Of a stretch of 64,000 bases of DNA, positions 8,092 to 16,599 are shown piece by piece; position 1 is the stretch's first letter, and every line of letters starts with the position of its first letter. The position numbers were made by a program, and so were the translations under genes. The notes under the pieces are model-generated. The model ran no database searches, was not told the origin of the DNA, and saw only the letters and a list, made by a program, of their open reading frames with translations. The stretch is from an uncultured Bacteroidota bacterium (GTDB taxonomy: Bacteria; Bacteroidota; Bacteroidia; Chitinophagales; Chitinophagaceae): positions 1 to 64,000 of the forward strand of contig CAIRYK010000095.1 of assembly GCA_903882805.1 (NCBI GenBank), read 5' to 3'.

Positions 8092-8415
8092 TTAGTTTAC
8101 TTCTGCGCCCACCAGATTAAGGTGCTCTGAGCTAACCATTTGCAATGCCAAACTTTTGATAGAAGGATATACCAATTCGTAAACGCCTTTTTTGCTTGGC
8201 GGCACATCGGCTTCCTGCATAGCTACTATATAAATTATTGATTCCGGAATATCCAGCACGGCGCAAACCTTGGCGATAGTACGCTGGCTTGGTCTTTTTA
8301 CTCCGGTTTCTATTTGTGAAAGAGAGGTTTGGGAAAGCGCGCACTTCTCTGCAAGCTCGTATTGGGTAATAGAGAGCTTCTTCCTGATCGACTTAATAGC
8401 TAAACCAATGTTCAT
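8092..8415 (-). CDS. XRE-family transcriptional regulator
   Basis: A 107-residue single-domain regulator. Residues 4-60 are a Cro/C1-type helix-turn-helix: IKSIRKKLSITQYELAEKCA, then LSQTSLSQIETGVKRPSQRT as the recognition region and VCAVLDIPESIIY as the last helix. The remaining 45 residues resemble no domain I know and include a potential dimerisation helix (YPSIKSLALQMVSSEHL). The gene is divergent from the small protein at 8599, with about 180 bases between the two starts, so it may control that gene and itself. There is no toxin or restriction gene beside it. Confidence 0.85.
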   Translation of the reverse strand: MNIGLAIKSIRKKLSITQYELAEKCALSQTSLSQIETGVKRPSQRTIAKVCAVLDIPESIIYIVAMQEADVPPSKKGVYELVYPSIKSLALQMVSSEHLNLVGAEVN

Positions 8416-8586
8416 TTGATAGTTTTTAGTATTTTAAGATTAATAAACTGATGGTTAATAAACCATCCTCGTTTGTTTAATCGCTTTACTGAACAATAAG
8501 ACGGCGGCATTTTAGAAAACGTTGGTAAATCAACGAATTTTCATTTTACTCAAATATTGCGAGCTGTATCTAAAGCCTTTTCCGCT

Positions 8587-8594
8587 TACATTTG
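8587..8594 (+). promoter_or_regulatory. -7 promoter box TACATTTG
   Basis: Perfect TAnnTTTG, ending 4 bases before a GTG codon at 8599. If it is active, the in-frame TTG at 8557 cannot be the start of the downstream gene. Confidence 0.5.
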
Positions 8595-8598
8595 CAGG

Positions 8599-8841
8599 GT
8601 GGCAACGAGCTTTTCTACCCCTGTAGTTTTTGATAAAAAAACGGTTCTTGCCGTTATAGTGCCGCGCCTGCGGCCAAATGGTATGTATTACGAAGTTAAT
8701 ATTTCGGGATATCCACGTTTCCTCATGGCATGGTCTGCATTGGGTAGGTACGATTATGCCGACGACGATGATCTGGGCTTGCCTTATCAGTTAGCCCTTG
8801 CAGTGAGCGATGCGATAGAACGCCATGTGAAGCGGGGGTAG
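8599..8841 (+). CDS. Small protein of unknown function
   Basis: An 80-residue protein that I do not recognise. It has a compact beta-rich core (TVLAVIVPRLRPNGMYYEVN), a conserved-looking aromatic segment (ISGYPRFLMAWSALGRYDYA), an acidic run (ADDDD) and a terminal helix (LPYQLALAVSDAIERHVKRG). There is no signal peptide or membrane segment. It is divergent from the XRE regulator, which may control it. The start is uncertain: TTG at 8557 (94 residues) and ATG at 8683 (52 residues) are alternatives; GTG at 8599 is chosen because it lies directly after the promoter box. Coding status is supported by codon pattern, not by homology. Confidence 0.55.
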   Translation: MATSFSTPVVFDKKTVLAVIVPRLRPNGMYYEVNISGYPRFLMAWSALGRYDYADDDDLGLPYQLALAVSDAIERHVKRG

Positions 8842-8969
8842 GTGTGCAAAAATCCTACTACTAATATCTTTGAAGTATAGCCAATTTCGCCGAAATGCAG
8901 AATAGCTGTTAACCTACGCAAATTGCTATTAGCAAGGTAGCAGTCGTTATGGTTTCGCGAATCGCTCCT

Positions 8970-9428
8970 TTAAAACCTTACTTCATCCGGCAAAAACATT
9001 GATGAGTTGGCTTTGTTGCGTATGAGGTCGCGAACAAGGGTTGATGATATGGTAGAATACAGCGGAGAGCATGTAAGGAATATGGTCTCAATATCGGGAC
9101 TTATCATCCTGTTCATATCTGCAATAGCTTTTTCGTATTCGAAATCGCTGATATAGCGTATACCGCGCAGTATGTAGTGTGCATTTATCTGGCGGCAGTA
9201 GTCGACAGTAAGCCCTTCGTACGATGCCACCTCTATGCGAGGGTCATTGCGGAAAATGTCTTTTATCCAGCCGGTGCGCTGCTGCAGCGAAAACATGGGT
9301 TGCTTAGACGAATTGATGCCCACGCCTATTACCAGTTTATCGAACAGGCCAACTGCGCGTTCTATTACATCTACATGTCCTTTAGTTATAGGGTCGAAGG
9401 TGCCGGGAAATAAGCATATCCGTGTCAT
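8970..9428 (-). CDS. coaD: Phosphopantetheine adenylyltransferase
   Basis: A 152-residue enzyme, near the usual 160. It makes dephospho-CoA from ATP and 4'-phosphopantetheine, the fourth step of coenzyme A synthesis. The nucleotidyltransferase signature is at the start: PGTFDPITKGH at residues 8-18 with Thr10 and His18 in place. LRGIRYISDFEYEKAIADMN near residue 90 is the substrate and hexamer-contact segment, and STISSTLVRDL near residue 125 is the second ATP-contact motif. The start codon overlaps the rsmD stop by four bases, so coaD is translationally coupled as the last gene of the DUF3822-rsmD-coaD unit, a grouping common in Bacteroidota. Confidence 0.96.
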   Translation of the reverse strand: MTRICLFPGTFDPITKGHVDVIERAVGLFDKLVIGVGINSSKQPMFSLQQRTGWIKDIFRNDPRIEVASYEGLTVDYCRQINAHYILRGIRYISDFEYEKAIADMNRMISPDIETIFLTCSPLYSTISSTLVRDLIRNKANSSMFLPDEVRF

Positions 9429-9979
9429 ACGTCTGTCTGGGTTGATTGTGTAAAAAATGTAAATATAGTGCCGCCGTAGTTTTTTACTTTCGTATAGTTG
9501 GGGTGGGCCTCGAAACTGTAATGGGGTGGATGCTCCAGCACAAAAATGCCGCCGGGCAGCAACAGGTTTTTCCTGAAAACAACTACAGGCAGTTCAGCAA
9601 GCGCATCCAGCGCATAGGGCGGGTCGGCGAAAATGAAATTAAATTGTTCGGTACACTGGTTCATAAACCGGAACACATCCGATTTAATGACCACTGCAAT
9701 ATCTTCAATACCCAGCTCTTTAGCTGTTTTTTTTATAAAATTGATGCTGGCGGGATCGCGTTCTACCATTGTTATTCGAGTAGCTCCGCGCGATGCCAGT
9801 TCATAGCCAATGTTTCCGGTGCCGGCAAAGATATCGAGGGCGTTGATGCCTTCGGTATCCAGCATATTGTTCAGAATATTGAATAGCGCCTCTTTGGCAA
9901 TATCGGTTGTGGGCCGCGCCGGTATGCCCGACGGCGGATTGAACCTGCGCCCGCCAAAAGCGCCGCCTACAATGCGCAT
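9425..9979 (-). CDS. rsmD: 16S rRNA (guanine966-N2)-methyltransferase RsmD
   Basis: A 184-residue SAM-dependent methyltransferase that modifies G966 of 16S rRNA. Motifs in order: MRIVGGAFGGRRFNPP at the start, RPTTDIAKEALFNIL, the SAM loop DIFAGTGNIGYELASRGA, the acidic loop MVERDPASINFI and the catalytic FADPPYAL. The frame stays open upstream to 10117, but homologues start at MRIVGG and the upstream residues do not resemble the family, so the ATG at 9979 is taken. That start overlaps the end of the DUF3822 gene by 13 bases, and the stop overlaps coaD by four. Confidence 0.95.
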   Translation of the reverse strand: MRIVGGAFGGRRFNPPSGIPARPTTDIAKEALFNILNNMLDTEGINALDIFAGTGNIGYELASRGATRITMVERDPASINFIKKTAKELGIEDIAVVIKSDVFRFMNQCTEQFNFIFADPPYALDALAELPVVVFRKNLLLPGGIFVLEHPPHYSFEAHPNYTKVKNYGGTIFTFFTQSTQTDV

Positions 9980-10800
9980 GTAAGCAGTTGTTGGGCCAGC
10001 GAAATAGCGGCATCCCAGTTGCCGGCCAACGGGCGGTTGTTGCCGGAGCGTATGCCCGCAAAGTAGGTGGTAAGCTGCGTGATAACCTCGTAATCGGTAG
10101 CGCTTATGGCATTGCACCGGAACGATATTTTAGTAGGCGAAATATTGTTCTCCATGCAGAAGTGCTTTATTTCGTAAGTAATATCTTCGGCGGTGGCATA
10201 GTCGGCTACCTTATGCCATAATAGTTGGCTGTAATTGTGCAGGGTCAGGTTTGCTTGCTCGCCGGTAAGGCAGCATTGTAGTATCAGGCTTTGCGGTCTG
10301 TTGTTTTTGAAATTGTAGATAGCCAACGGATTGATAACCGCTCTCCTAAAATTGATGCGGATCAATTCCATTATTTTCAGCGGCGCAGCCAGCAGGTACT
10401 TTGCTTTATCTTCCTCGAGCTGAAACGACATTATTTCGTCTTTTGCCTCTATGTAATGAATGTGCTTCAGCCAGTTTTTTGCTTCAGTTTCGTCGTATAG
10501 CGCTTCTGGAACAATCAGGTTTTTATCGCTGCAAATGAACACGCCCTTCACTTTTTCTTTTACTGCAAGCAGTGGCTCTTGCAGCAGCAGGTGTTCAAAA
10601 AAATCGAGATCCCAAACGGGCTTATTGGCATTGTAGCCCATGTAGTGTATTGTGAGCAAGTCCTTGCTGATACCAAAACCCGCTACAAAGATTCCGCGTT
10701 GCACCAGCAGGCACACCACAAGACCCACCCTCGATATTAGGTTCTCGTCTTCGGCTACATTGTATACCTGTTCGTAAGTAGTGGTGTTGGCGGCTGTCAT
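9967..10800 (-). CDS. DUF3822 family protein
   Basis: A 277-residue protein of the Bacteroidota-specific DUF3822 family, placed directly upstream of rsmD as is usual there. The family is thought to have an actin/ASKHA-like fold; I base the call on overall pattern (VFICSDKNLIVPEALYDETE, YLLAAPLKIMELI, AIYNFKNNRPQSLILQCC) and context, not on a search. There is no signal peptide or membrane helix, so it is cytoplasmic. Its 3' end overlaps rsmD by 13 bases, implying one operon with rsmD and coaD. Function is unknown; conservation of the arrangement hints at a link with ribosome modification or its regulation. Confidence 0.78.
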   Translation of the reverse strand: MTAANTTTYEQVYNVAEDENLISRVGLVVCLLVQRGIFVAGFGISKDLLTIHYMGYNANKPVWDLDFFEHLLLQEPLLAVKEKVKGVFICSDKNLIVPEALYDETEAKNWLKHIHYIEAKDEIMSFQLEEDKAKYLLAAPLKIMELIRINFRRAVINPLAIYNFKNNRPQSLILQCCLTGEQANLTLHNYSQLLWHKVADYATAEDITYEIKHFCMENNISPTKISFRCNAISATDYEVITQLTTYFAGIRSGNNRPLAGNWDAAISLAQQLLTCAL

Positions 10801-10897
10801 ACAGATGTGCGAATTTATGCAATAATTTGGGCAATATCTTTATTAGGGTTTGCTTATTATGTTTTTCGGCAGCAGTAGCGCCTTGCAACTAGGCGGT

Positions 10898-13800
10898 TTA
10901 GTCGGTTTTATATTTCATGGGTTTCATTCCGGCTTGCGTAAGTTGTTTGTTCAGCGACGGTAGCTGTTGTTTTATGGCTTGCCATTTGTTCACAATTGCG
11001 TCGTATCGCGTTAGTGTTATGGCTACGCCATTTTGTTGCTGCACTGTTGGCGCTACGTCTGCGCCCTGAATGCCGTCAGCCAGTCGGCCAAGCGTTCTAC
11101 TAATGGAGCTGCAGCTTTCAGGGCCTTCTGTAACCCAGGTTAACTGCTGCTTTAGTCCGCTTGCAGTGGCGAATAGCGTTTCGGGGGTAGTAGTAGGCAG
11201 GGCGGTGAGTTGTAGTAGTAGGTCTGCTACTTCGCGTTCTATTTTGGCCAGTTTTCGTTGAGCCGCATAGCAACTGAAAGATAGGTCGTGCTGAAGCTGC
11301 TGGTCTTGGTCCAGGGTTTTTACGCGCGGGTCCATAGCTATTTTCAGCGGCTGACTGTAGGTGTTGCCGTTTACAGTAAGCGATATAGTATAGTCGCCGG
11401 GCATTACCCATGGCGATGTGGGGGTTGGAGCCGTATTTCCGTAAATAGCGCTAATAGGGTAGCCGGGGGGCAAATTGAGCGGCTGATAGTGCATATCCCA
11501 TAAAAAGCGGTGCGCCCCCGCCTTGCCCGATAGTTTTTGTTGCGGCCGTACCCAATACAGGGGGATATTAACGTTGGGTATAGTATACAGCGTATCGGCG
11601 CTGCTGTATCGGCGCACTGTTTTGCCATTTTTGTCGGTGATTATCAGCGTTATTTCACCTACTGCATTGTTGGCCAGGTAATAATCAATGATCGCGCCGT
11701 CGGGCGGATTTTCGCCTACTGGCTCATCCTGCGGCATTGGCGTATCAGTATACATGTTCCAGCGCACGCGCCTCGCCTGTTGCGGCCGATAAAGCGTAAC
11801 TGGTGAGGCCGGTTTTTTTGCCAGTTGCCGTAACGCAGTTATATTATCCAGTATCCAGAACGAACGGCCATGTGTTGCCACCGCAATATCATCGTCTTTT
11901 ATTACCAGATCGCGTATAGAAGTTGCAGGCATATTTAGTCGCAGCGACTGCCAGTGGTCTCCATCGTCGAACGATACATATACTGCCCGTTCAGATCCTG
12001 CAAAGAGCAGTCCTTTTTGCAGCGGATCTTCTTTTACCACATTTATAGGGTCGTTGGGCAGACCGTGCACTATTTCCTGCCATGTTTTTCCGGCGTCGCG
12101 GGTGCGGTATATGTGTGGTTTGTAGTCGTCGAGGCGAATGCGGTTAACAGCGGCATAGGCAGTGTTTTTGTCGGTATGGCTGGCTTCCATCAGCGACACC
12201 TTGCTCCACGATGTGAGGGCTGGCGGCGTTACATTTTGCCATGTTTTGCCGCCGTCTTGGGTAAGGTGTACCAGCCCGTCGTCGGTGCCCGCCCATAGCG
12301 TATTACTATCTGCCGGCGATGGCGCCAGCGTATATACTACGCCGCGGCGCTGCATGGTTTTCATATCTTCGGTTTTGTATACCCCTATACATGCCGGCAC
12401 ATCGTAGGCTTCGCGGGTCAGGTCGGGGCTTATTACCTGCCACGACTGGCCGCCATTGCGGGTTTTGAACACTACATTGCCGGCATAAAAAAGCGTAACG
12501 CTATCTACCGGCGAAAACACCACCGGCGCAGTGCGCAAAAAGCGGTAGGCTACCCCAGCCGGCGGCGCCGGAGCAATATGCTGGGTTTGGCCGGTGCGCT
12601 TGTCGTGGCGCGATATTTTACCGCCGTATACAATATTAGGGTCTTTAGGGTCGGCCACTACATAGCCATATTCCTCAGCTCCCACAGGCTTCCAGTCGCG
12701 AAAAGTAATGGCTCCGTCGTTGCCGCGGCTACTTATGCCCACCGATCCGCTCTCTTGCTGGCCGCTATACAGGTTGTAGGGAAATGCGTTGTCGGCGCTA
12801 ACGTGATACAGTTGTGCTGTAGGCTGGTTGTACCACGAGCTCCATGTCTGGCCTCCGTTTACTGTAATGCCGGCGCCTTGGTCGCTGGCCAGCAGTATCA
12901 CGTCGGTATTAGCGGGGTTAATCCACAGGCGGTGGTAGTCATCGCCCCCCGGAGCGCCCTTAAACGCAGCCCAGGATTTGCCGCCGTCTGTCGATTTCCA
13001 GGTTACCACATTGGCATCATATACAATGTCGGCATTCTTAGGGTCGGCTTTTATCTCGGCAAAGTCGTCGCCTCTATCCCACAGGCGTTTGTCATTGTTT
13101 ATTTTATTCCAGTGTTCGCCCGCATCATCGCTGCGGTAAATGCCTCCATATTCTTCCGAAGCATTCACTACTGCATAAAGCCTGTTGTGCTGCGATGGCG
13201 CAATACAAAAACCTATACGTCCAAGGCCTTTAGATCGGTCGGGTAGTCCGTTTTTCAGCGCATGCCATGTGTCGCCGCCGTCAGTCGATTTATACAATCC
13301 GCTGCCTGCGCCGGCCCACATACCGTTTTCCCATGGCGCCAGGCGGGCAGCCCACATATCGGCATATATGGTCTTAGGGTCGGCGGGGTCTATGGTAACC
13401 TGCACTGCTCCGGTATTTTCGTCGGCGTAGAGTACTTTCTTCCAGGTTTTTCCACCGTCGTTTGTCCGGTATATGCCTCGTTCCTCATTTGGCCCGTACG
13501 GGTGACCCAATACTGCTGCAAAAACCGTATTTTCGTCTGTAGGACTAATGGCTATGCCACCTATCTGCAAACCCTCGCGCAAGCCAATGTTTTTCCATGT
13601 TTTGCCTGCGTCGGTAGATTTGTACATGCCATCGCCTACCGATAAGTCGGGTCGCTGCAGCCCTTCGCCGCTGGCTACGTAAATGGTGTTGCCATTGGTG
13701 GGCGCTACTGCCACATCGCCAATGCTGCCAGTAGGCTGGTCGTCGAAAATAGGTATCCATGTCCGGCCATAGTCAGTAGTTTTCCATACCCCGCCATTGT

Positions 13801-14005
13801 TTACGCCTATGTAAAAGACGTTGGGGTGTTGCAGATCGCCGCTGGCGCCCACGGTGCGCCCACCGCGAAAAGGCCCGACATTGCGCCATTTCATACAGTT
13901 GAAAGTATTGGGGTCGCGGTATTGTCCGGTGGCTATTGCACCCATATACAGCAGCGCAAACCCAAGCAGACAAGCATGTCTGCGAAACGAAAAGTTGATA
14001 CCCAT
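10898..14005 (-). CDS. Exported VPS10/BNR-repeat beta-propeller protein
   Basis: A 1035-residue protein with a signal peptide in residues 1-28 (cleavage near IATGQ). Residues 40 to about 720 are built from BNR/sortilin-type propeller blades, each with the Asp-box pattern S-x-D-G-G-x-T-W: VWKTTDYGRTW, MYKSTDAGKTW, IYRTNDGGKTW, LYKSTDGGDTW, TWKSTDGGKSW, THLTQDGG-like copies and others. The last 300 residues are a separate beta-rich region with a helical end. Relatives are annotated as glycosyl hydrolase or VPS10-domain proteins, but sialidase catalytic residues are not evident, so no enzymatic role is assigned. There is no T9SS sorting domain at the C-terminus, so it is probably periplasmic or in the outer membrane. 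Confidence 0.88.
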   Translation of the reverse strand: MGINFSFRRHACLLGFALLYMGAIATGQYRDPNTFNCMKWRNVGPFRGGRTVGASGDLQHPNVFYIGVNNGGVWKTTDYGRTWIPIFDDQPTGSIGDVAVAPTNGNTIYVASGEGLQRPDLSVGDGMYKSTDAGKTWKNIGLREGLQIGGIAISPTDENTVFAAVLGHPYGPNEERGIYRTNDGGKTWKKVLYADENTGAVQVTIDPADPKTIYADMWAARLAPWENGMWAGAGSGLYKSTDGGDTWHALKNGLPDRSKGLGRIGFCIAPSQHNRLYAVVNASEEYGGIYRSDDAGEHWNKINNDKRLWDRGDDFAEIKADPKNADIVYDANVVTWKSTDGGKSWAAFKGAPGGDDYHRLWINPANTDVILLASDQGAGITVNGGQTWSSWYNQPTAQLYHVSADNAFPYNLYSGQQESGSVGISSRGNDGAITFRDWKPVGAEEYGYVVADPKDPNIVYGGKISRHDKRTGQTQHIAPAPPAGVAYRFLRTAPVVFSPVDSVTLFYAGNVVFKTRNGGQSWQVISPDLTREAYDVPACIGVYKTEDMKTMQRRGVVYTLAPSPADSNTLWAGTDDGLVHLTQDGGKTWQNVTPPALTSWSKVSLMEASHTDKNTAYAAVNRIRLDDYKPHIYRTRDAGKTWQEIVHGLPNDPINVVKEDPLQKGLLFAGSERAVYVSFDDGDHWQSLRLNMPATSIRDLVIKDDDIAVATHGRSFWILDNITALRQLAKKPASPVTLYRPQQARRVRWNMYTDTPMPQDEPVGENPPDGAIIDYYLANNAVGEITLIITDKNGKTVRRYSSADTLYTIPNVNIPLYWVRPQQKLSGKAGAHRFLWDMHYQPLNLPPGYPISAIYGNTAPTPTSPWVMPGDYTISLTVNGNTYSQPLKIAMDPRVKTLDQDQQLQHDLSFSCYAAQRKLAKIEREVADLLLQLTALPTTTPETLFATASGLKQQLTWVTEGPESCSSISRTLGRLADGIQGADVAPTVQQQNGVAITLTRYDAIVNKWQAIKQQLPSLNKQLTQAGMKPMKYKTD

Positions 14006-14400
14006 AAATATAGCTAAACCTTAAAGGTCAGGATTTTTTTGCTGAAGCTACAATGGGACAGTGAAAAAAATAGAGGCCATCCCCAATAGGCAACGCAATG
14101 CAGCAGGATATTGATAGCAGATAAACCTTTTAATGCGTTAGCGCCACTTATACAGGCCGGCTACTTGGCGTACAATGTATCACTAAAAATAATAGAAAGG
14201 CAACAGGAGCAGGTCGCCGAGTATCGGTAGTTTTCTTTACGATTTATTAGTTGCTTGAGTAGTAGGTTTTGGAGGCAGGCGCCATTGTGCGATCTGAATA
14301 ATGTAAAGATGGAGGGCTATTTTTCCGTTTAAATATTTTTGGCTATTACATGAAATTTACTCAATTTTAGGGTGATTTTAATTTTCAGCGCCAGTTATCT
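14006..14400. other. Non-coding stretch
   Basis: 395 bases between two divergent genes. Only a -7-like element (14379-14386) before the small membrane protein is visible. No RNA gene, repeat or broken gene was recognised. Confidence 0.5.
14379..14386 (+). promoter_or_regulatory. Possible -7 box TAATTTTC
   Basis: One mismatch to TAnnTTTG, ending 14 bases before the ATG at 14401, the spacing found at several other genes in the window. Confidence 0.35.
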
Positions 14401-14685
14401 ATGAAACCAGAAATACGAAGAAAGGCGTCGTTTTTGTGCAAATCCATGCTGTGGTCGGCATTGTTGTATATGGCATTTATGCTCATCATCAATTGGGACG
14501 AAGTAAACCGTCCCAACCCCGTTAATGCCGGCTCATTGACCGAAACAAAGCAAAAACCAACAGACTATTCTACTCCTGCAGATCCTGCTATCGCAGACAA
14601 GCATACCGATAAAGTATCGGGGATAATAGGTAATGTGTTTATACTGATCCGTAATATAGCCGGTTTTAGCTTATCTGCTCTATAG
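14401..14685 (+). CDS. Small membrane protein of unknown function
   Basis: A 94-residue protein that I do not recognise. A basic N-terminus (MKPEIRRKASFLCKS) precedes one hydrophobic segment at residues 17-33 (MLWSALLYMAFMLIINW), consistent with an inner-membrane anchor. A polar, Pro/Thr-rich middle follows, and a second weak hydrophobic stretch (IIGNVFILIRNIAGFSLSAL) ends the protein. It faces the 561-residue exported protein tail to tail, seven bases apart. Coding status rests on codon pattern, the promoter-like box before the ATG and a sensible membrane topology. Confidence 0.55.
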   Translation: MKPEIRRKASFLCKSMLWSALLYMAFMLIINWDEVNRPNPVNAGSLTETKQKPTDYSTPADPAIADKHTDKVSGIIGNVFILIRNIAGFSLSAL

Positions 14686-14692
14686 TCGGAAG

Positions 14693-16378
14693 CTACTCCA
14701 GTTTGCTCCAGCCCAAGTGCATGGTTTCTTTGCCGTCTTTGTGGTATTGTAGCACGGTTACATAATTTCCTCTTTTCTCGTCAAAGTCGGCGCCTTCAAT
14801 CATGCTGCTTTTGTATTCGTTTGTCGCAGGTTCTCCAAATAAGTAGTTTCTGGTTATTTCTTTCTTTCTTGTCATTTTGTAGTAGCAGGCGTTGGTAAAA
14901 GTATAGTTGTATACCGTATCGCCGGGTTTTTCAATTGTTGCATTGAAGTTCTTGTTATTGTCGTTAAATACCATGAACATGTTTTTGTCTTTCATGTAGG
15001 TGTTTACAGACACAAACTGTCTTTGAAAAACTGCCGCCGGGAGGTCGGCAAACATAAACTGATCCTGCCACCTTTTGCAAAGCTCGTCGGGATAGTAGTA
15101 GTGTTGGTAGCTTTTCATGTACTGGCTTAGTGGAAGGCTGGCGCCCCACATTTCATTACCTTCATCGTCTACCTGAGTAATTGATATATTGCCGAAGTAG
15201 CTATTGTAAACTATAGAACGTGCGCTTGTTTCCTGATCGCGATAGGTATTATAACTCTGATAAACGATAGTGGTCAGTCCGTTTTCGTTGGTAAACATTT
15301 TTATGGGCACACCCTTAAACTGTTTGGTTGTGTCGCTGCCGGTGCGTTTTATATATTCAGTGGCTTGGGCGTTTTTAAGCCATGTGTACTTAAGGCCCAT
15401 ATTCGTTTCATCGAAGTTGAAAAACACAGACGCCATCAGTGAGCCCGGCTGAAAATCGAGCCCGTATTTGTAGGTATAGGCGCGGTAACTAAATACCAGC
15501 ATATTCAGCGTATTGGCAAAGGAATTGAAAGTATAGTTAGCTACAAAAGGGTACAGATCGGTACTTACATCCACAATTTTTAGCTTGGCTTCTGTAGCGT
15601 TTTTGGGTACATAAAAAAAGTGCAGGTCGTGGGTGTACACTTCCAGTCCGCTTACATTATCGCCAAAGTGGCTGGAGCGGTTTGTTTGCAAACTTTTGAG
15701 GCATAGTGTTATGCTGTTGCCGTTTGGTTGGGCTTCTACGCCCAATACTTCCAGCAAGTCATATTGTTTACGATCCAGTTTTAGCGGTACTTCCCTTATG
15801 TTTTCGTGCTTGTTGTTGTAGTACACCAGGTTTAGCTTGCTTTCCTTATACTGCATAAGGTCGGTGCAGTAAAAGATGGCATAGTTATCATCGTCCTTAG
15901 TTTTGAGCACGTAGTAGCGGGTGCGTTTGTTTTGTCCGGCCGACTCGTAGATCATTTTTTCTTCAATAATTTTTCCGTCGGCTTCATTAAATCTGACACG
16001 TATAAGGCGGTACTTGCTCATTTTTTCCTGCTCCAGAAACAGCACGGCTTCTCCATTTATCTCATACATTCCCTTGTATACTTCTTCCTGATGTTTGTTG
16101 AGGTCCAGATAACGGGTCACCTCGGTATGGCTGGCTACTTCTTTATGGGCGCTGTCAAATACCTTTATCATCATAGGTTTCGACGGCTCCAGATGCACCA
16201 GCATAGCTCCGCCATTTTTCAATGCCAACACTTTGTTCCATCCTGCTGTGGGTATATCCAGCGGTGCGCTTAGGTCGTATTTTGGGTTTTGAGCGTAGCA
16301 ATTTGGCGTTGCAAGGCCAAGCAAAGAAACGCAGCTCAGCGCGAAGTAAAGAACGATGCGGGTCATTGTAAATTTCAT
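14693..16378 (-). CDS. Exported protein of unknown function, 561 residues
   Basis: Residues 1-29 form a signal peptide (RIVLYFALSCVSLLGLA, cleavage near CYAQ). The mature part is beta-rich with many aromatic-charged alternations (YYNNKHENIREVPLKLDRKQ, LEVYTHDLHFFYVPKN) and resembles a propeller or a large periplasmic beta-sheet protein. No catalytic motif, lipobox or T9SS sorting domain is visible; it ends in HLGWSKLE. The start could also be the second Met at codon 5, which shortens only the signal peptide. A TATTTTTC box lies 9-16 bases before the first ATG on the minus strand. I do not recognise the family. Confidence 0.75.
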   Translation of the reverse strand: MKFTMTRIVLYFALSCVSLLGLATPNCYAQNPKYDLSAPLDIPTAGWNKVLALKNGGAMLVHLEPSKPMMIKVFDSAHKEVASHTEVTRYLDLNKHQEEVYKGMYEINGEAVLFLEQEKMSKYRLIRVRFNEADGKIIEEKMIYESAGQNKRTRYYVLKTKDDDNYAIFYCTDLMQYKESKLNLVYYNNKHENIREVPLKLDRKQYDLLEVLGVEAQPNGNSITLCLKSLQTNRSSHFGDNVSGLEVYTHDLHFFYVPKNATEAKLKIVDVSTDLYPFVANYTFNSFANTLNMLVFSYRAYTYKYGLDFQPGSLMASVFFNFDETNMGLKYTWLKNAQATEYIKRTGSDTTKQFKGVPIKMFTNENGLTTIVYQSYNTYRDQETSARSIVYNSYFGNISITQVDDEGNEMWGASLPLSQYMKSYQHYYYPDELCKRWQDQFMFADLPAAVFQRQFVSVNTYMKDKNMFMVFNDNNKNFNATIEKPGDTVYNYTFTNACYYKMTRKKEITRNYLFGEPATNEYKSSMIEGADFDEKRGNYVTVLQYHKDGKETMHLGWSKLE

Positions 16379-16599
16379 TTAACGCTGAAAAATACAAAAT
16401 AATTTATAGCCTATATAGTGGCGTAATAAATTAACCCTGCGCTGCCGGGTGAGGTTTTGGGAGGGCGCAAAAAGTGAGCTCGAAGGTGGGAAGCGTTCAA
16501 TCACAATGTCAATGGCGTCGCGCTTATATCTATGCCTTTCGCCCTCAACCCAAAACATTTTACCCCAAAAAACAGTAATTTGCCCCAAAATCTCAACAA

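Noticed and set aside
12578-13246. A 222-codon open frame opposite the BNR-repeat gene
   Set aside because: Antisense to regular repeat coding sequence; no domain, no ribosome-binding or promoter signal, and repeats on the sense strand explain the long frame.
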